Shown here piece by piece: positions 54,959 through 62,315 of a DNA stretch of 64,000 nucleotides. Each line of letters begins with the position of its first letter. Position 1 is the stretch's first letter. This DNA comes from Yimella lutea (GTDB lineage Bacteria > Actinomycetota > Actinomycetes > Actinomycetales > Dermatophilaceae), in the NCBI RefSeq assembly GCF_006715095.1, contig NZ_VFMO01000001.1, forward strand, positions 1,116,001 to 1,180,000, written 5' to 3'. The translations under genes and the position numbers were made by a program. The notes beneath the pieces were generated by a model. That model did not search any database, was not told where the DNA came from, and worked only from the letters and a program-made list of their open reading frames with translations.

Positions 54959-56238
54959 CGTTGCACCTGCTCGTCGAACTCGTGAACTCCGTGCCGACGC
55001 CGATGCCGTCACCGAGTCCCGGTCTCGAGGGAGGCGGTGGGGCGACCACGCCCTCGTCCACGCCCGCATGGGTCCCGTACCTCACCCTCATCGCAGCGGT
55101 ACTGGCAGCGGGTGTCGCCTTCTTCGCAGCCATCTTGCAGAGAAGGTCCGGTAGGGAGTCAGCCGAGGCCGCTCGTGCGTCAGCCAATGCCGCAAAGAAG
55201 AGTTCCCAAGCGTCGGAGCGGTCGGCAAAGGCTGCCGAGGACTCGGTGGCGCTCAACGCCGAGACGTCGCGAGCTACCGCTGAGCGACTCGACTCCGAGG
55301 CGTTGGGGAAGCGGTTTCAAGACGCCGCTTCGCAGCTCGGCAACGCCAACGCAGCGGTCAGGCTCGCCGGGGTCTACTCGTTGGCTCGGTTGGCGGATGA
55401 TTGGCCGGAGCAGCGCCAAACATGTGTCAACGTTCTCTGCGCGCTGCTCCGGATGCGACCGCAGATGAAGACCTACACGGAGGAGCAGCACTACCCAGTT
55501 GAGTTGCCCGACGACGGTGACCAACAGGTGCGCCGGACGGTCAGTGATCTCATTAGCAACAGGGTCACTGGCACGGACGCCCTGTGGGCGACGTGCGACT
55601 TCGACCTCACCTACGCCCATCTCGTCGACTTCAGGTTGCGAGACGCCACCATCAGCGGGCGATTCATCATGAACGGCGCCACCATCGAGCGGGACTGCTC
55701 GTTCACCCGCACGGTGTTCGGGGGCGGCCTCGACGCACAGGAACTCAGGATCAACGGGACCCTCAAGCTCACCGACGTGTTACCTGGTCCCGGCAAGACC
55801 GTGTCGCTGACCGGCTCGTACATCGATGAAGGGGCCACGCTCGACTTCGTGCTTTCCAAGCCGCCTCCGGCAACAGAGCAGTGGGCGGTATGGCCAACCA
55901 AGATCGTTTGTCGGGGCGAGCTCATTCTCAAGGTCACCAAGACCACTTACGAGCAGGCGACGTTCCACGTCCCCGGGTTGCAGCTCGAGCCCACGGCGAG
56001 CTTCCGGATCATTCAGACGCCTGCGTCCGAAGCGGACAGCTCGAAGCTCCCGAAGATCGAAGCGAAGGAATGGTCAACGACTGCCTCCGCGAAGATCGCG
56101 ATACCCGGGTCGATCCGAAAGAAGCACATCTTCAAAGCGTCCGAGTGGACCGGTGTTCCGCAACCTCAGTTCGAGTACGCGTACGTGACGCCGCCCGACA
56201 TCGATGCGATCTTGGGGTTGGACGATAACGATGCCTGA
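54955..56238 (+). CDS. Membrane protein with degenerate pentapeptide-like repeats
   Basis: This 427-residue protein has a Pro/Gly-rich N-terminal segment, one membrane helix (about 39-61, VPYLTLIAAVLAAGVAFFAAIL), a coiled coil (about 65-115, Ala/Ser/Glu-rich) and FQDAASQLGNANAAVRLAGVYSLARLADDWPEQRQTCVNVLCALL, a block usual in pentapeptide-repeat membrane proteins. Degenerate repeats follow (DLTYAHLVDFRLRDATISGRFIMNGATI). It could be the membrane effector or anchor of the operon. A truncated copy of its 5' end lies just downstream. Confidence 0.7.
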   Translation: MTLHLLVELVNSVPTPMPSPSPGLEGGGGATTPSSTPAWVPYLTLIAAVLAAGVAFFAAILQRRSGRESAEAARASANAAKKSSQASERSAKAAEDSVALNAETSRATAERLDSEALGKRFQDAASQLGNANAAVRLAGVYSLARLADDWPEQRQTCVNVLCALLRMRPQMKTYTEEQHYPVELPDDGDQQVRRTVSDLISNRVTGTDALWATCDFDLTYAHLVDFRLRDATISGRFIMNGATIERDCSFTRTVFGGGLDAQELRINGTLKLTDVLPGPGKTVSLTGSYIDEGATLDFVLSKPPPATEQWAVWPTKIVCRGELILKVTKTTYEQATFHVPGLQLEPTASFRIIQTPASEADSSKLPKIEAKEWSTTASAKIAIPGSIRKKHIFKASEWTGVPQPQFEYAYVTPPDIDAILGLDDNDA

Positions 56239-56286
56239 CGGCGCGAAGCGAACATTGGGTGGGGCTTTGCCTAGCCCACGGTCTTC

Positions 56287-56440
56287 GTGATTGGTGCACG
56301 CCTTGACGTGCCACTCTCACTCGTCGAGTTGTTGGTCGCCGCGCCGACGCCCTTACCCGGTCCTCGCACTGGTTTAGGGGGAGGCTCGGGCACGACGACA
56401 CCCATGACGAGTTCATGCGTGCAGTACGCGGACTGCTCGG
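56287..56440 (+). pseudogene. Truncated duplicate of the 5' end of the preceding membrane-protein gene
   Basis: The translation VPLSLVELLVAAPTPLPGPRTGLGGGSGTTTP parallels LHLLVELVNSVPTPMPSPSPGLEGGGGATTP at the start of the gene at 54955. Similarity stops before the membrane helix. This looks like a partial tandem duplication or the residue of a second cassette. Confidence 0.6.
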
Positions 56441-56549
56441 CCGTCAGCGCTGTTGCCGTCAGGGGCCATTGTGGCACTCGCTGCCCTGCCCGAGAGTCCG
56501 GAGAAGATCAGGCGGAGGAGCTCATTCAAGGGTGTGGCTCGCCTACCCT

Positions 56550-56614
56550 CAGTCCGCAAGAAGTCCGCAAGAAGTCCGGCCGAGACCGACGATCGTCAAC
56601 GACGCTCAACGCTG
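56550..56614 (+). repeat. Direct repeat, copy B, right of the four-gene operon
   Basis: This is the counterpart of 51910-51974 (CAGTCCGCAAGAAGTCC at its start). The copies flank the four-gene operon and the truncated duplicate in the same orientation. No gene is recognised between 56440 and 56698. Confidence 0.65.
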
Positions 56615-56697
56615 CGGTGAACGTGTTTCCGCAGGTCAAACCGTGTTTTCCGGCACCGACCGGCGATGACCAACAACAGCCGAAACCCCGCGTGATC

Positions 56698-56717
56698 GTT
56701 CCGCTTCAATGTCTGAA
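56698..56717 (+). other. Candidate right attachment site (ychF 3'-end duplicate)
   Basis: GTTCCGCTTCAATGTCTGAA matches the ychF 3' end (41875-41894) at 18 of 20 bases; both differences are at third codon positions and synonymous, so both read FRFNV-stop. Defence genes lie to the left, decayed chromosomal genes to the right. Confidence 0.6.
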
Positions 56718-56945
56718 GTTGCTCGTCTTCGCGCGTGAAGATTTTCGATCGGGATCACCGGTGTGCAGGTGCCCGCTGTGTCGATCGCCGAGGGCGAGTC
56801 GCCTGAGGATGCCGTCGTACGCGGGGTTGAGGAGCAGGGGGCCGGCATCACGGCCAGGATCGTTCGCTCGCTCGGACTTGAGTCGTACGACATGTGGCCC
56901 GCAAAGCCCGAGGTTAACGAACGGCACTTCTTCCAGCTCGTCAAT
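56718..56945 (+). pseudogene. NUDIX hydrolase relic
   Basis: LLVFAREDFRS in one frame and, after a one-base shift, ITGVQVPAVSIAEGESPEDAVVRGVEEQG in another recall a NUDIX fold with a degenerate Nudix box (normally GX5EX7REUXEEXGU). SYDMWPAKPEVNERHFFQL follows, then similarity ends. It starts right after the candidate right att site and is certainly non-functional if the reading is correct. Confidence 0.6.
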
Positions 56946-57102
56946 TGGACGTGCTGGTAGATGTCGCTGGGGGATGCTCGCGTTCTCTGCGTAGGCCTTG
57001 GCGCACGCCTTGGAAGCACTGAGAGCGATGGTGGCCTCAAAGGTCACCCTGCGCCTGCATGACTTACTTGTCCTTTGCTGGGAGGGTCGACGCACCCCTG
57101 AG

Positions 57103-57118
57103 GTAGGTACGTTCCTAC
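57103..57118. promoter_or_regulatory. Operator-like palindrome before the Phd relic
   Basis: GTAGG-TACGTT-CCTAC, 14 bp before the ATG at 57132, is a symmetric site of the kind that Phd-family antitoxins bind for autoregulation. Confidence 0.4.
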
Positions 57119-57131
57119 AGGACGCTCGGTC

Positions 57132-57234
57132 ATGACGACGATGAGTGCACGCGAGTTCAATCGCGACGTCAGCGCGGCCAAGCGGGAGGCTGCGCGGGGT
57201 CCGGTGGTGATCACGGATCGCGGCGAGCCGGCGT
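57132..57234 (+). pseudogene. Phd/YefM-family antitoxin, C-terminus deleted
   Basis: MTTMSAREFNRDVSAAKREAARGPVVITDRGEPA is the DNA-binding N-terminal part of a Phd-type antitoxin. The normal continuation into the toxin-neutralising tail is missing; the sequence jumps directly to the second half of a PIN toxin in another frame. Confidence 0.8.
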
Positions 57235-57537
57235 GTGCTCGAGGTCGAGATGGGGATCGCCCGCCTCGGTCGTCGGGACGTGGAGCAAGCGCAGCGTCTG
57301 CGCACATGGCTTGAGGACGACCTGCTCGCAGTGTTCGACGGCCGGATACCCTCGATCGACGTCCCGGTAGCCCAGCGGGCGGCACGGCTTCACGTCCCGG
57401 ACCCGCGGCCCGAGCGGGATGCTCTGATCGCAGCGACGGCCACCGTGCATGGACTGACCGTCATCACACGCAACGTCGCGGACTTCGAACCGATGGGGGT
57501 GGCGCTCATCAATCCGTGGAGTCATGTCGGCGGCTGA
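57235..57537 (+). pseudogene. VapC/FitB-type PIN toxin, N-terminus deleted
   Basis: MLEVEMGIARLGRRDVEQAQ through DALIAATATVHGLTVITRNVADFEPMGVALINPW is the C-terminal three quarters of a FitB-like PIN toxin. The first metal-binding Asp motif (xDTN) is lost with the N-terminus, so it should be inactive. A single deletion explains this and the truncated antitoxin before it. Confidence 0.82.
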
Positions 57538-57590
57538 CTGCCGGCCTGGGCACTGCGACAGGGCATCGAAACACTGCCGGGTTCAGCCGG

Positions 57591-58565
57591 CTACTTCTTC
57601 TTCGACAGCCGGTGCCAGAGCGTGTCCTGACGGTGCGGGTCATCCAGCAGGTGCAGGTCGAGTTCGTCGCTGAGGCGCTTGAAGGCCGCACGGCCGCGGA
57701 CGCTGGTGCCGTGGGCGTCCAGCCGCGGTGAATAGGTGGCCAGACCGGCGCGACCGGGGAGGGCACCGACGATCGAACCGGCGACACCGCTCTTGGCAGG
57801 AATGCCGATCTCGGACATCCAGTCGCCGGCCGAGTCGTACATGCCGCAGGTCATCATCACGCTCATCGCCTGACGGGCGACGTGGACGGGCATGATCTGT
57901 TCCTCGGTGCCGGGCCGGTAACCGCCATTGGCCAGGGTCGCCGCCATCGTCGCAAGATCGCGAACGGTCACCAGGATCGAGCACTGGCGGGTGTAACCGG
58001 TCACCACTTCGAACGGGTCGTCCGGCAGCACGTCCTCGGCACGCAGCATGTGAGCGATCGCGAGGTTCCGATTCGCCTGTGCGAGTTCATCTTTCGCGGC
58101 GTCTTCGTCGACCGTGAGTTTGCGTCCGGCCATCGCGGACAGCCGCTCTACGATGCGGTCGACCCGTTCTTCCGGCTTCGCCTTGGCTCCTGCGACGAGG
58201 CCGTGGATGGTCAGCGCGCCGGCGTTGATCATCGGATTGCGCGGACGCTTGCTCTCGGGTTCGACCGAGACGACGTTGTACGCCTCGCCGGACGGTTCGA
58301 CGTCGACAGCGCGCAACACTTCGCCGATTCCGTGCTCCTGCAACGCAATTGCGTAGACGAAAGCCTTCGACACCGACTGGATGGTGAACTCGTGCTCGTC
58401 ATCTCCTGCCGAGTGGATCTCGCCGTCCGTGGTGCACAGTGCCGCGCCGAAGAGGCCGGGGTCGGCCTCGGCGAGCGCCGCCGGTGCCTGCTCGACCTCG
58501 CCGCCGGCTTCGTCCCGCAGTTCGTCCAGCGTGCGTGCGAGGTACTCGTCGAAGTTCTCAGCCAT
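57591..58565 (-). CDS. glsA: Glutaminase A
   Basis: This 324-residue enzyme hydrolyses glutamine to glutamate and ammonia. It has a serine beta-lactamase-like fold with the catalytic SVSK (Ser-x-x-Lys, about residues 64-67), NPMINAGAL, and SGVAGSIVGALPGRAGLATYSPRLDAHG. The start ATG 58565 is 6 bp after TAGGCT (58572-58577), so probably leaderless. Confidence 0.95.
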   Translation of the reverse strand: MAENFDEYLARTLDELRDEAGGEVEQAPAALAEADPGLFGAALCTTDGEIHSAGDDEHEFTIQSVSKAFVYAIALQEHGIGEVLRAVDVEPSGEAYNVVSVEPESKRPRNPMINAGALTIHGLVAGAKAKPEERVDRIVERLSAMAGRKLTVDEDAAKDELAQANRNLAIAHMLRAEDVLPDDPFEVVTGYTRQCSILVTVRDLATMAATLANGGYRPGTEEQIMPVHVARQAMSVMMTCGMYDSAGDWMSEIGIPAKSGVAGSIVGALPGRAGLATYSPRLDAHGTSVRGRAAFKRLSDELDLHLLDDPHRQDTLWHRLSKKK

Positions 58566-58602
58566 CGTTCGAGCCTACGGTCGGAGACAGCCGATCAGGA
58601 CA

Positions 58603-59007
58603 TCGAGTGTGGCGGGTGTTCAGCCACCCGCAGTGGTTCGGTCAAGCCCTCGTACGCGCGCAGATCGACGGACGGGTGGTCGGCATGCTCGCCAACTCAT
58701 TGCCGTCGGTCTCTCGACCCGCTGTTGGTCTCGCTCGCGTTCTCCCGGACCTCGACGATAGGGCCGGTCCTGCGAGAGGTGAAGCGCCGGGGGCATCAGC
58801 GTGCTGGGTGATCGGCACGCCGATCTGGTCTCACTTCTGTCGCGTCCGACGGCGTCGCGCTTCGAGGGCATCGAGTTCGCGATCTGCGCCGACGGGGCCG
58901 CGGTCCTTCCGCAGGCGCTCGCATCATTCACCGTCGACCGCCACGCGCAGATCGACGCGGGCGACCACGTCCTCATCATGCTGCACGCGCTGCAACTGCA
59001 CCGCGAC
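58603..59007 (+). pseudogene. Flavin reductase-like relic with several frameshifts
   Basis: Three pieces in three frames line up with a flavin-reductase domain: QIDGRVVGMLANSLPSVS, then DPLLVSLAFSRTSTIGPVLRE, then SVLGDRHADLVSLLSRPTASRFEGIEF through DAGDHVLIMLHALQLH. At least two indels separate them. No intact start is apparent. Confidence 0.7.
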
Positions 59008-59318
59008 CCGCAGCAGGCCGCCACGCGTCTTTACCTGGCCGACGCAGACACGCCGGACATCCGTCTCGGCAAAGTGCACGGCACGCTCATGGTCGACGTA
59101 GTGGCGACCAACGCGAAGCTGCAACGTCGCGCCTTGCGCATCGTGACCGAGACGACCGGCACGACGACGCCGCCGCCGCTGCGGCGCTCGCAGCCTGTGA
59201 CGGCAACGCGAAGTCGGCCATTGCCTCCGTACTGCTGGACATCCCGGCCGAGGAGGCAGTGCGTCGGCTCGCTGCGGTGGACGGACATCTCGCGCGTGTC
59301 CTGAGCGGCAGCGAATAG
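59008..59318 (+). pseudogene. MurQ (N-acetylmuramate 6-phosphate etherase) C-terminal relic
   Basis: TPDIRLGKVHGTLMVDVVATNAKLQRRALRIVTETTG matches the MurQ C-terminal half. A frameshift near 59157 leads to a second frame with DDAAAAAALAACDGNAKSAIASVLLD and a TAG at 59316-59318. It is fused in frame to the flavin-reductase relic, so a large deletion joined two decayed genes. Confidence 0.75.
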
Positions 59319-59411
59319 CCGCTCACGCGGGAATTGCGCTGCGCCGGAATCGGTTTCAGGTATTCGTCCGTAACAGGCGCCGAAAGGTCGCCGGGGTGAT
59401 GGAATGGACTC

Positions 59412-60308
59412 ATGGTGCAGCACATGAACCTTCGTGAGTACATCGACAAGCTGAAGACCGAGGGCTACTCGGTCGCCGGCGCGAGCGAGGAAGACCCGGT
59501 GCTGATCGCACCCGACGGCAAGGCTGTCGAGACCTGGCGCCAGGGCTACCCGTACGAAGAGCTTCTCGACCGGGACGTGTACGAGGAGGAGAAGTACAAG
59601 CTGCAGGTCGAACTGCTGAAGTTCCAGTACTGGACGCAGGACGTCGGCGCCAAGCACGTCATCGTCTTCGAAGGCCGCGACGCCGCCGGCAAGGGCGGCA
59701 CGATCAAGCGCTTCGTCGAGCACCTCAACCCGCGTGCCGCCCGTGTGGTCGCGCTCAACAAGCCGTCCAACACCGAACAGGGCCAGTGGTACTTCCAGCG
59801 CTACGTCAACCACCTGCCGACCGCCGGTGAGATCGTGATGTTCGACCGCAGTTGGTACAACCGCGCGGGTGTCGAGCGCGTCATGGGCTTCTGCACCGAC
59901 GAGGAGTACGACGTCTTCATGCGCCAGGCGCCCCGCTTCGAGCGGATGCTCGTCGAGAGCGGCACGACCGTCACCAAGTTGTGGTTCTCGGTGACCCAGG
60001 ACGAGCAGCGCACCCGCTTCGCGCTGCGCCAGATCGACCCGGTGCGTCAGTGGAAGCTGTCGCCGATGGACCTGGAGAGCCTCGACCGGTGGGAGGCCTA
60101 CACCAAGGCCAAGGAAGCCAACTTCGAGCTAACCGACAAGCGGTACGCGCCCTGGATCGTGGTGAAGAGCAACGACAAGAAGCGGGCTCGCATCAACGCG
60201 ATGCGCGCCTTCCTGCACCAGTTCGACTACGAGGACAAGGACGAGTCCGTCGTCTTCGCCCCCGACCCGAAGATCGTGACTCGCGCGAAGCACACCGTCG
60301 GCGACTGA
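59412..60308 (+). CDS. ppk2: Polyphosphate kinase 2
   Basis: This 298-residue class I PPK2 transfers phosphate between polyphosphate and nucleoside diphosphates. Walker A-like VFEGRDAAGKGGTIKRF (about 79-95) and Walker B-like MFDRSWYNRAGVERVMGF are complete, as is QEKRWKLSPMDL-like RQWKLSPMDLESLDRWEAY. ATG 59424 (MNLREY) is an alternative start. Confidence 0.94.
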   Translation: MVQHMNLREYIDKLKTEGYSVAGASEEDPVLIAPDGKAVETWRQGYPYEELLDRDVYEEEKYKLQVELLKFQYWTQDVGAKHVIVFEGRDAAGKGGTIKRFVEHLNPRAARVVALNKPSNTEQGQWYFQRYVNHLPTAGEIVMFDRSWYNRAGVERVMGFCTDEEYDVFMRQAPRFERMLVESGTTVTKLWFSVTQDEQRTRFALRQIDPVRQWKLSPMDLESLDRWEAYTKAKEANFELTDKRYAPWIVVKSNDKKRARINAMRAFLHQFDYEDKDESVVFAPDPKIVTRAKHTVGD

Positions 60309-60423
60309 TCGGCGGTCCCCGCCCCCCCGCGTTTCAGGTCACAGTTTCGTCGAGCCTGCGGCGGCCGGTCCGGCGCGGTCCAGAGTTCGGCGGGCACGCT
60401 CGGGAAACCCACGACCGGGCGCG

Positions 60424-60552
60424 TCCAACCTCAACTACGTCAAGGACGGCACGATCGCCAATCAGGCGATCGTCAGAGTGGGCTCCGACGGCAAGATTGC
60501 CCTTTTTCACCGCAGCGTCGGCCCATGTGCTCGTCTATCTCACTGGGTCCGG
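60424..60552 (+). pseudogene. Relic of a secreted-protein C-terminal repeat domain
   Basis: SNLNYVKDGTIANQAIVRVGSDGKIALF, then after a shift inside a T5 run TAASAHVLVYLTG, resembles the beta-rich module found repeatedly in actinobacterial secreted proteins (NYV-GQTVAN-V-VPV--DGKI-LFN--GS-H-V-DV-GY). The rest of the 351-bp gap 60309-60659 shows nothing else. Confidence 0.5.
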
Positions 60553-60659
60553 CCCTTTCGTCGTGCGTTCCGGTCCGGTCGGCGAGAAGCACGGTGTGGC
60601 AGTGCGCCGCTCGCTATCAAGGCGTGGTGTGATGCATGGCACAAACGAAAGGAGGGACG

Positions 60660-62069
60660 ATGGCGTTCCTGGACAAACCGAGCTCGGTCGCACCACCGGA
60701 CTACAGCCGCTGGCTCATTCCGCCGGCGGCGCTCGCGGTACACATGTCGATCGGGCAGGTGTACGCGTTCTCCGTCTTCAAGGCCTCATTGGTGGCCCGC
60801 TTCGACTCCTCACAGACCGCGGTCGCGTGGGTCTTCTCGATCGCGATCGTCTGCCTGGGTCTGTCCGCGGCGATCGGCGGAAGCTGGGTCGAGCGCAACG
60901 GTCCGCGACGGGCGATGCTGGTCTCCGCCGTCTTCTGGTTCACCGGCTTCCTGGTGGGCTCGCTCGGCATCGCCACCGGTCAGCTCTGGCTGCTCTACCT
61001 CGGGTACGGCATTCTCGGCGGCATCGGTCTGGGCATCGGCTACATCTCACCGGTCTCGACGCTGATCAAGTGGTTCCCCGACCGCCCGGGCCTCGCGACC
61101 GGAATGGCGATCATGGGATTCGGCGGTGGCGCCCTCGTCGCCGCGCCGCTGTCGAACTCGCTGATGCAGCGCTTCGACGGTGACTTCGACCCCACCGCGA
61201 AGGGTTCGGTCGCCTCGACGCACGCGTTGACGATGACCTTCCTGACGCTCGGCGTCATCTACCTGATCTTCATGATGATCGGTGTCGCACTGATCAGATT
61301 GCCGCAGGGATACGGCGGACACGACGACACCGTCGCCCACCATCCCGGACGAAACGGCGCACTGGTGCGGGCGAACGAGGCGATCAAGACCCGCCAGTTC
61401 TGGCTGTTGTGGATCGTGTTGTTCTGCAACGTGACTGCCGGTATCGGCATCCTCGAGCAGGCCGCCCCCATGATCCAGGACTTCTTCCGCAGCGGCGGCA
61501 GCTCGGCGATCACCGCAGCCGTCGCGGCCGGGTTCGTCGGCATGCTCAGCCTGGCCAACATGGGCGGACGCTTCGTCTGGTCGGCACTGTCGGACTACAT
61601 CGGACGCAAGCCGATCTACATGTTGTACCTGGGTGTCGGAGCGGTCATGTACCTGCTGCTCGCCTCGACCGGACACAAGGCGACGTGGATGTTCGTCGTC
61701 TTCGCGCTGGTGATCATCTCCTTCTACGGCGCCGGCTTCGCGACCGTCCCCGCCTATCTGAAGGACCTCTTCGGCACGCTGGAAGTCGGCGCGATCCATG
61801 GCCGGTTGCTGACCGCGTGGTCGGCGGCGGGTGTCGCCGGACCGCTGATCATCAACGGCTTCCTGGATGCCGCCGGTAAGCCAGGATCGCTCACGGCGGC
61901 CGATTACCGTCCGGCGATGTTCACGATGGTCGGTGTGCTGGCGGTCGGCTTCGTCGCCAACCTGCTGATCACCGTCGTGAACGAGAAGCACTTCGACCAG
62001 CTCGCCGAGCCGGAGAAGAATTACCGCTCGCGCGATGCAGCCGCAGCGACCACGGGAGGATTCGAATGA
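60660..62069 (+). CDS. OFA-family MFS transporter
   Basis: This 469-residue protein has twelve helices and the oxalate/formate antiporter-family pattern: SIGQVYAFSVFKASL, GLGIGYISPVSTLIKWFPDRPGLATGMAIMGFGGGAL, and SALSDYIGRKPIY. ATG 60660 is preferred (GGAGGGA upstream, MAFLDKPSS). Members move small organic acids such as oxalate, formate or lactate; substrate is unresolved. It is coupled to a small subunit gene by ATGA. Confidence 0.88.
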   Translation: MAFLDKPSSVAPPDYSRWLIPPAALAVHMSIGQVYAFSVFKASLVARFDSSQTAVAWVFSIAIVCLGLSAAIGGSWVERNGPRRAMLVSAVFWFTGFLVGSLGIATGQLWLLYLGYGILGGIGLGIGYISPVSTLIKWFPDRPGLATGMAIMGFGGGALVAAPLSNSLMQRFDGDFDPTAKGSVASTHALTMTFLTLGVIYLIFMMIGVALIRLPQGYGGHDDTVAHHPGRNGALVRANEAIKTRQFWLLWIVLFCNVTAGIGILEQAAPMIQDFFRSGGSSAITAAVAAGFVGMLSLANMGGRFVWSALSDYIGRKPIYMLYLGVGAVMYLLLASTGHKATWMFVVFALVIISFYGAGFATVPAYLKDLFGTLEVGAIHGRLLTAWSAAGVAGPLIINGFLDAAGKPGSLTAADYRPAMFTMVGVLAVGFVANLLITVVNEKHFDQLAEPEKNYRSRDAAAATTGGFE

Positions 62070-62242
62070 GCAACAACGAGATTCGGGAAGAACCCCGGGA
62101 CGAGGTCCGGCACGAGCAGGTGCCGGGTCAGCACGCGAGCACCAGTCCGCTGATGGTCGCCCTCGCGTGGGCGCTCGTCGCGATGCCGCTGCTCTACGGG
62201 CTGTGGCAGGCCGTCATCAAGGCGTCCAAGCTGTTCGCCTGA
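62066..62242 (+). CDS. MFS transporter small subunit
   Basis: This 58-residue protein (MSNNEIREEPRDEVRHEQVP, then one membrane helix about 29-50, LMVALAWALVAMPLLYGLWQ) overlaps the OFA transporter stop by ATGA. Small single-helix proteins encoded directly after OFA transporters are annotated as MFS small subunits in actinobacteria; their role is unclear. Confidence 0.82.
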   Translation: MSNNEIREEPRDEVRHEQVPGQHASTSPLMVALAWALVAMPLLYGLWQAVIKASKLFA

Positions 62243-62250
62243 ACAAACGC

Positions 62251-62288
62251 GAATCGGCCGGCCGGGAGTCATCCCGGCCGGCCGATTC
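62251..62288. terminator. Bidirectional terminator between the MFS small subunit and katG relic
   Basis: A perfect 17-bp stem (left arm GAATCGGCCGGCCGGGA) with loop GTCA starts 8 bp after the stop. A further palindrome, GAATCAGGCTGATTC (62295-62309), lies directly after it, close to the end of the converging katG relic. Confidence 0.85.
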
Positions 62289-62315
62289 AGTGGTGAATCA
62301 GGCTGATTCGATCAA

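Noticed and set aside
41894..56698. tRNA gene as the integration target
   Set aside because: No cloverleaf or T-arm sequence was seen at either end of the island.
57882..58811. 309-codon plus-strand frame over glsA
   Set aside because: It is antisense to glutaminase; only its last part happens to contain a piece of the flavin-reductase relic.
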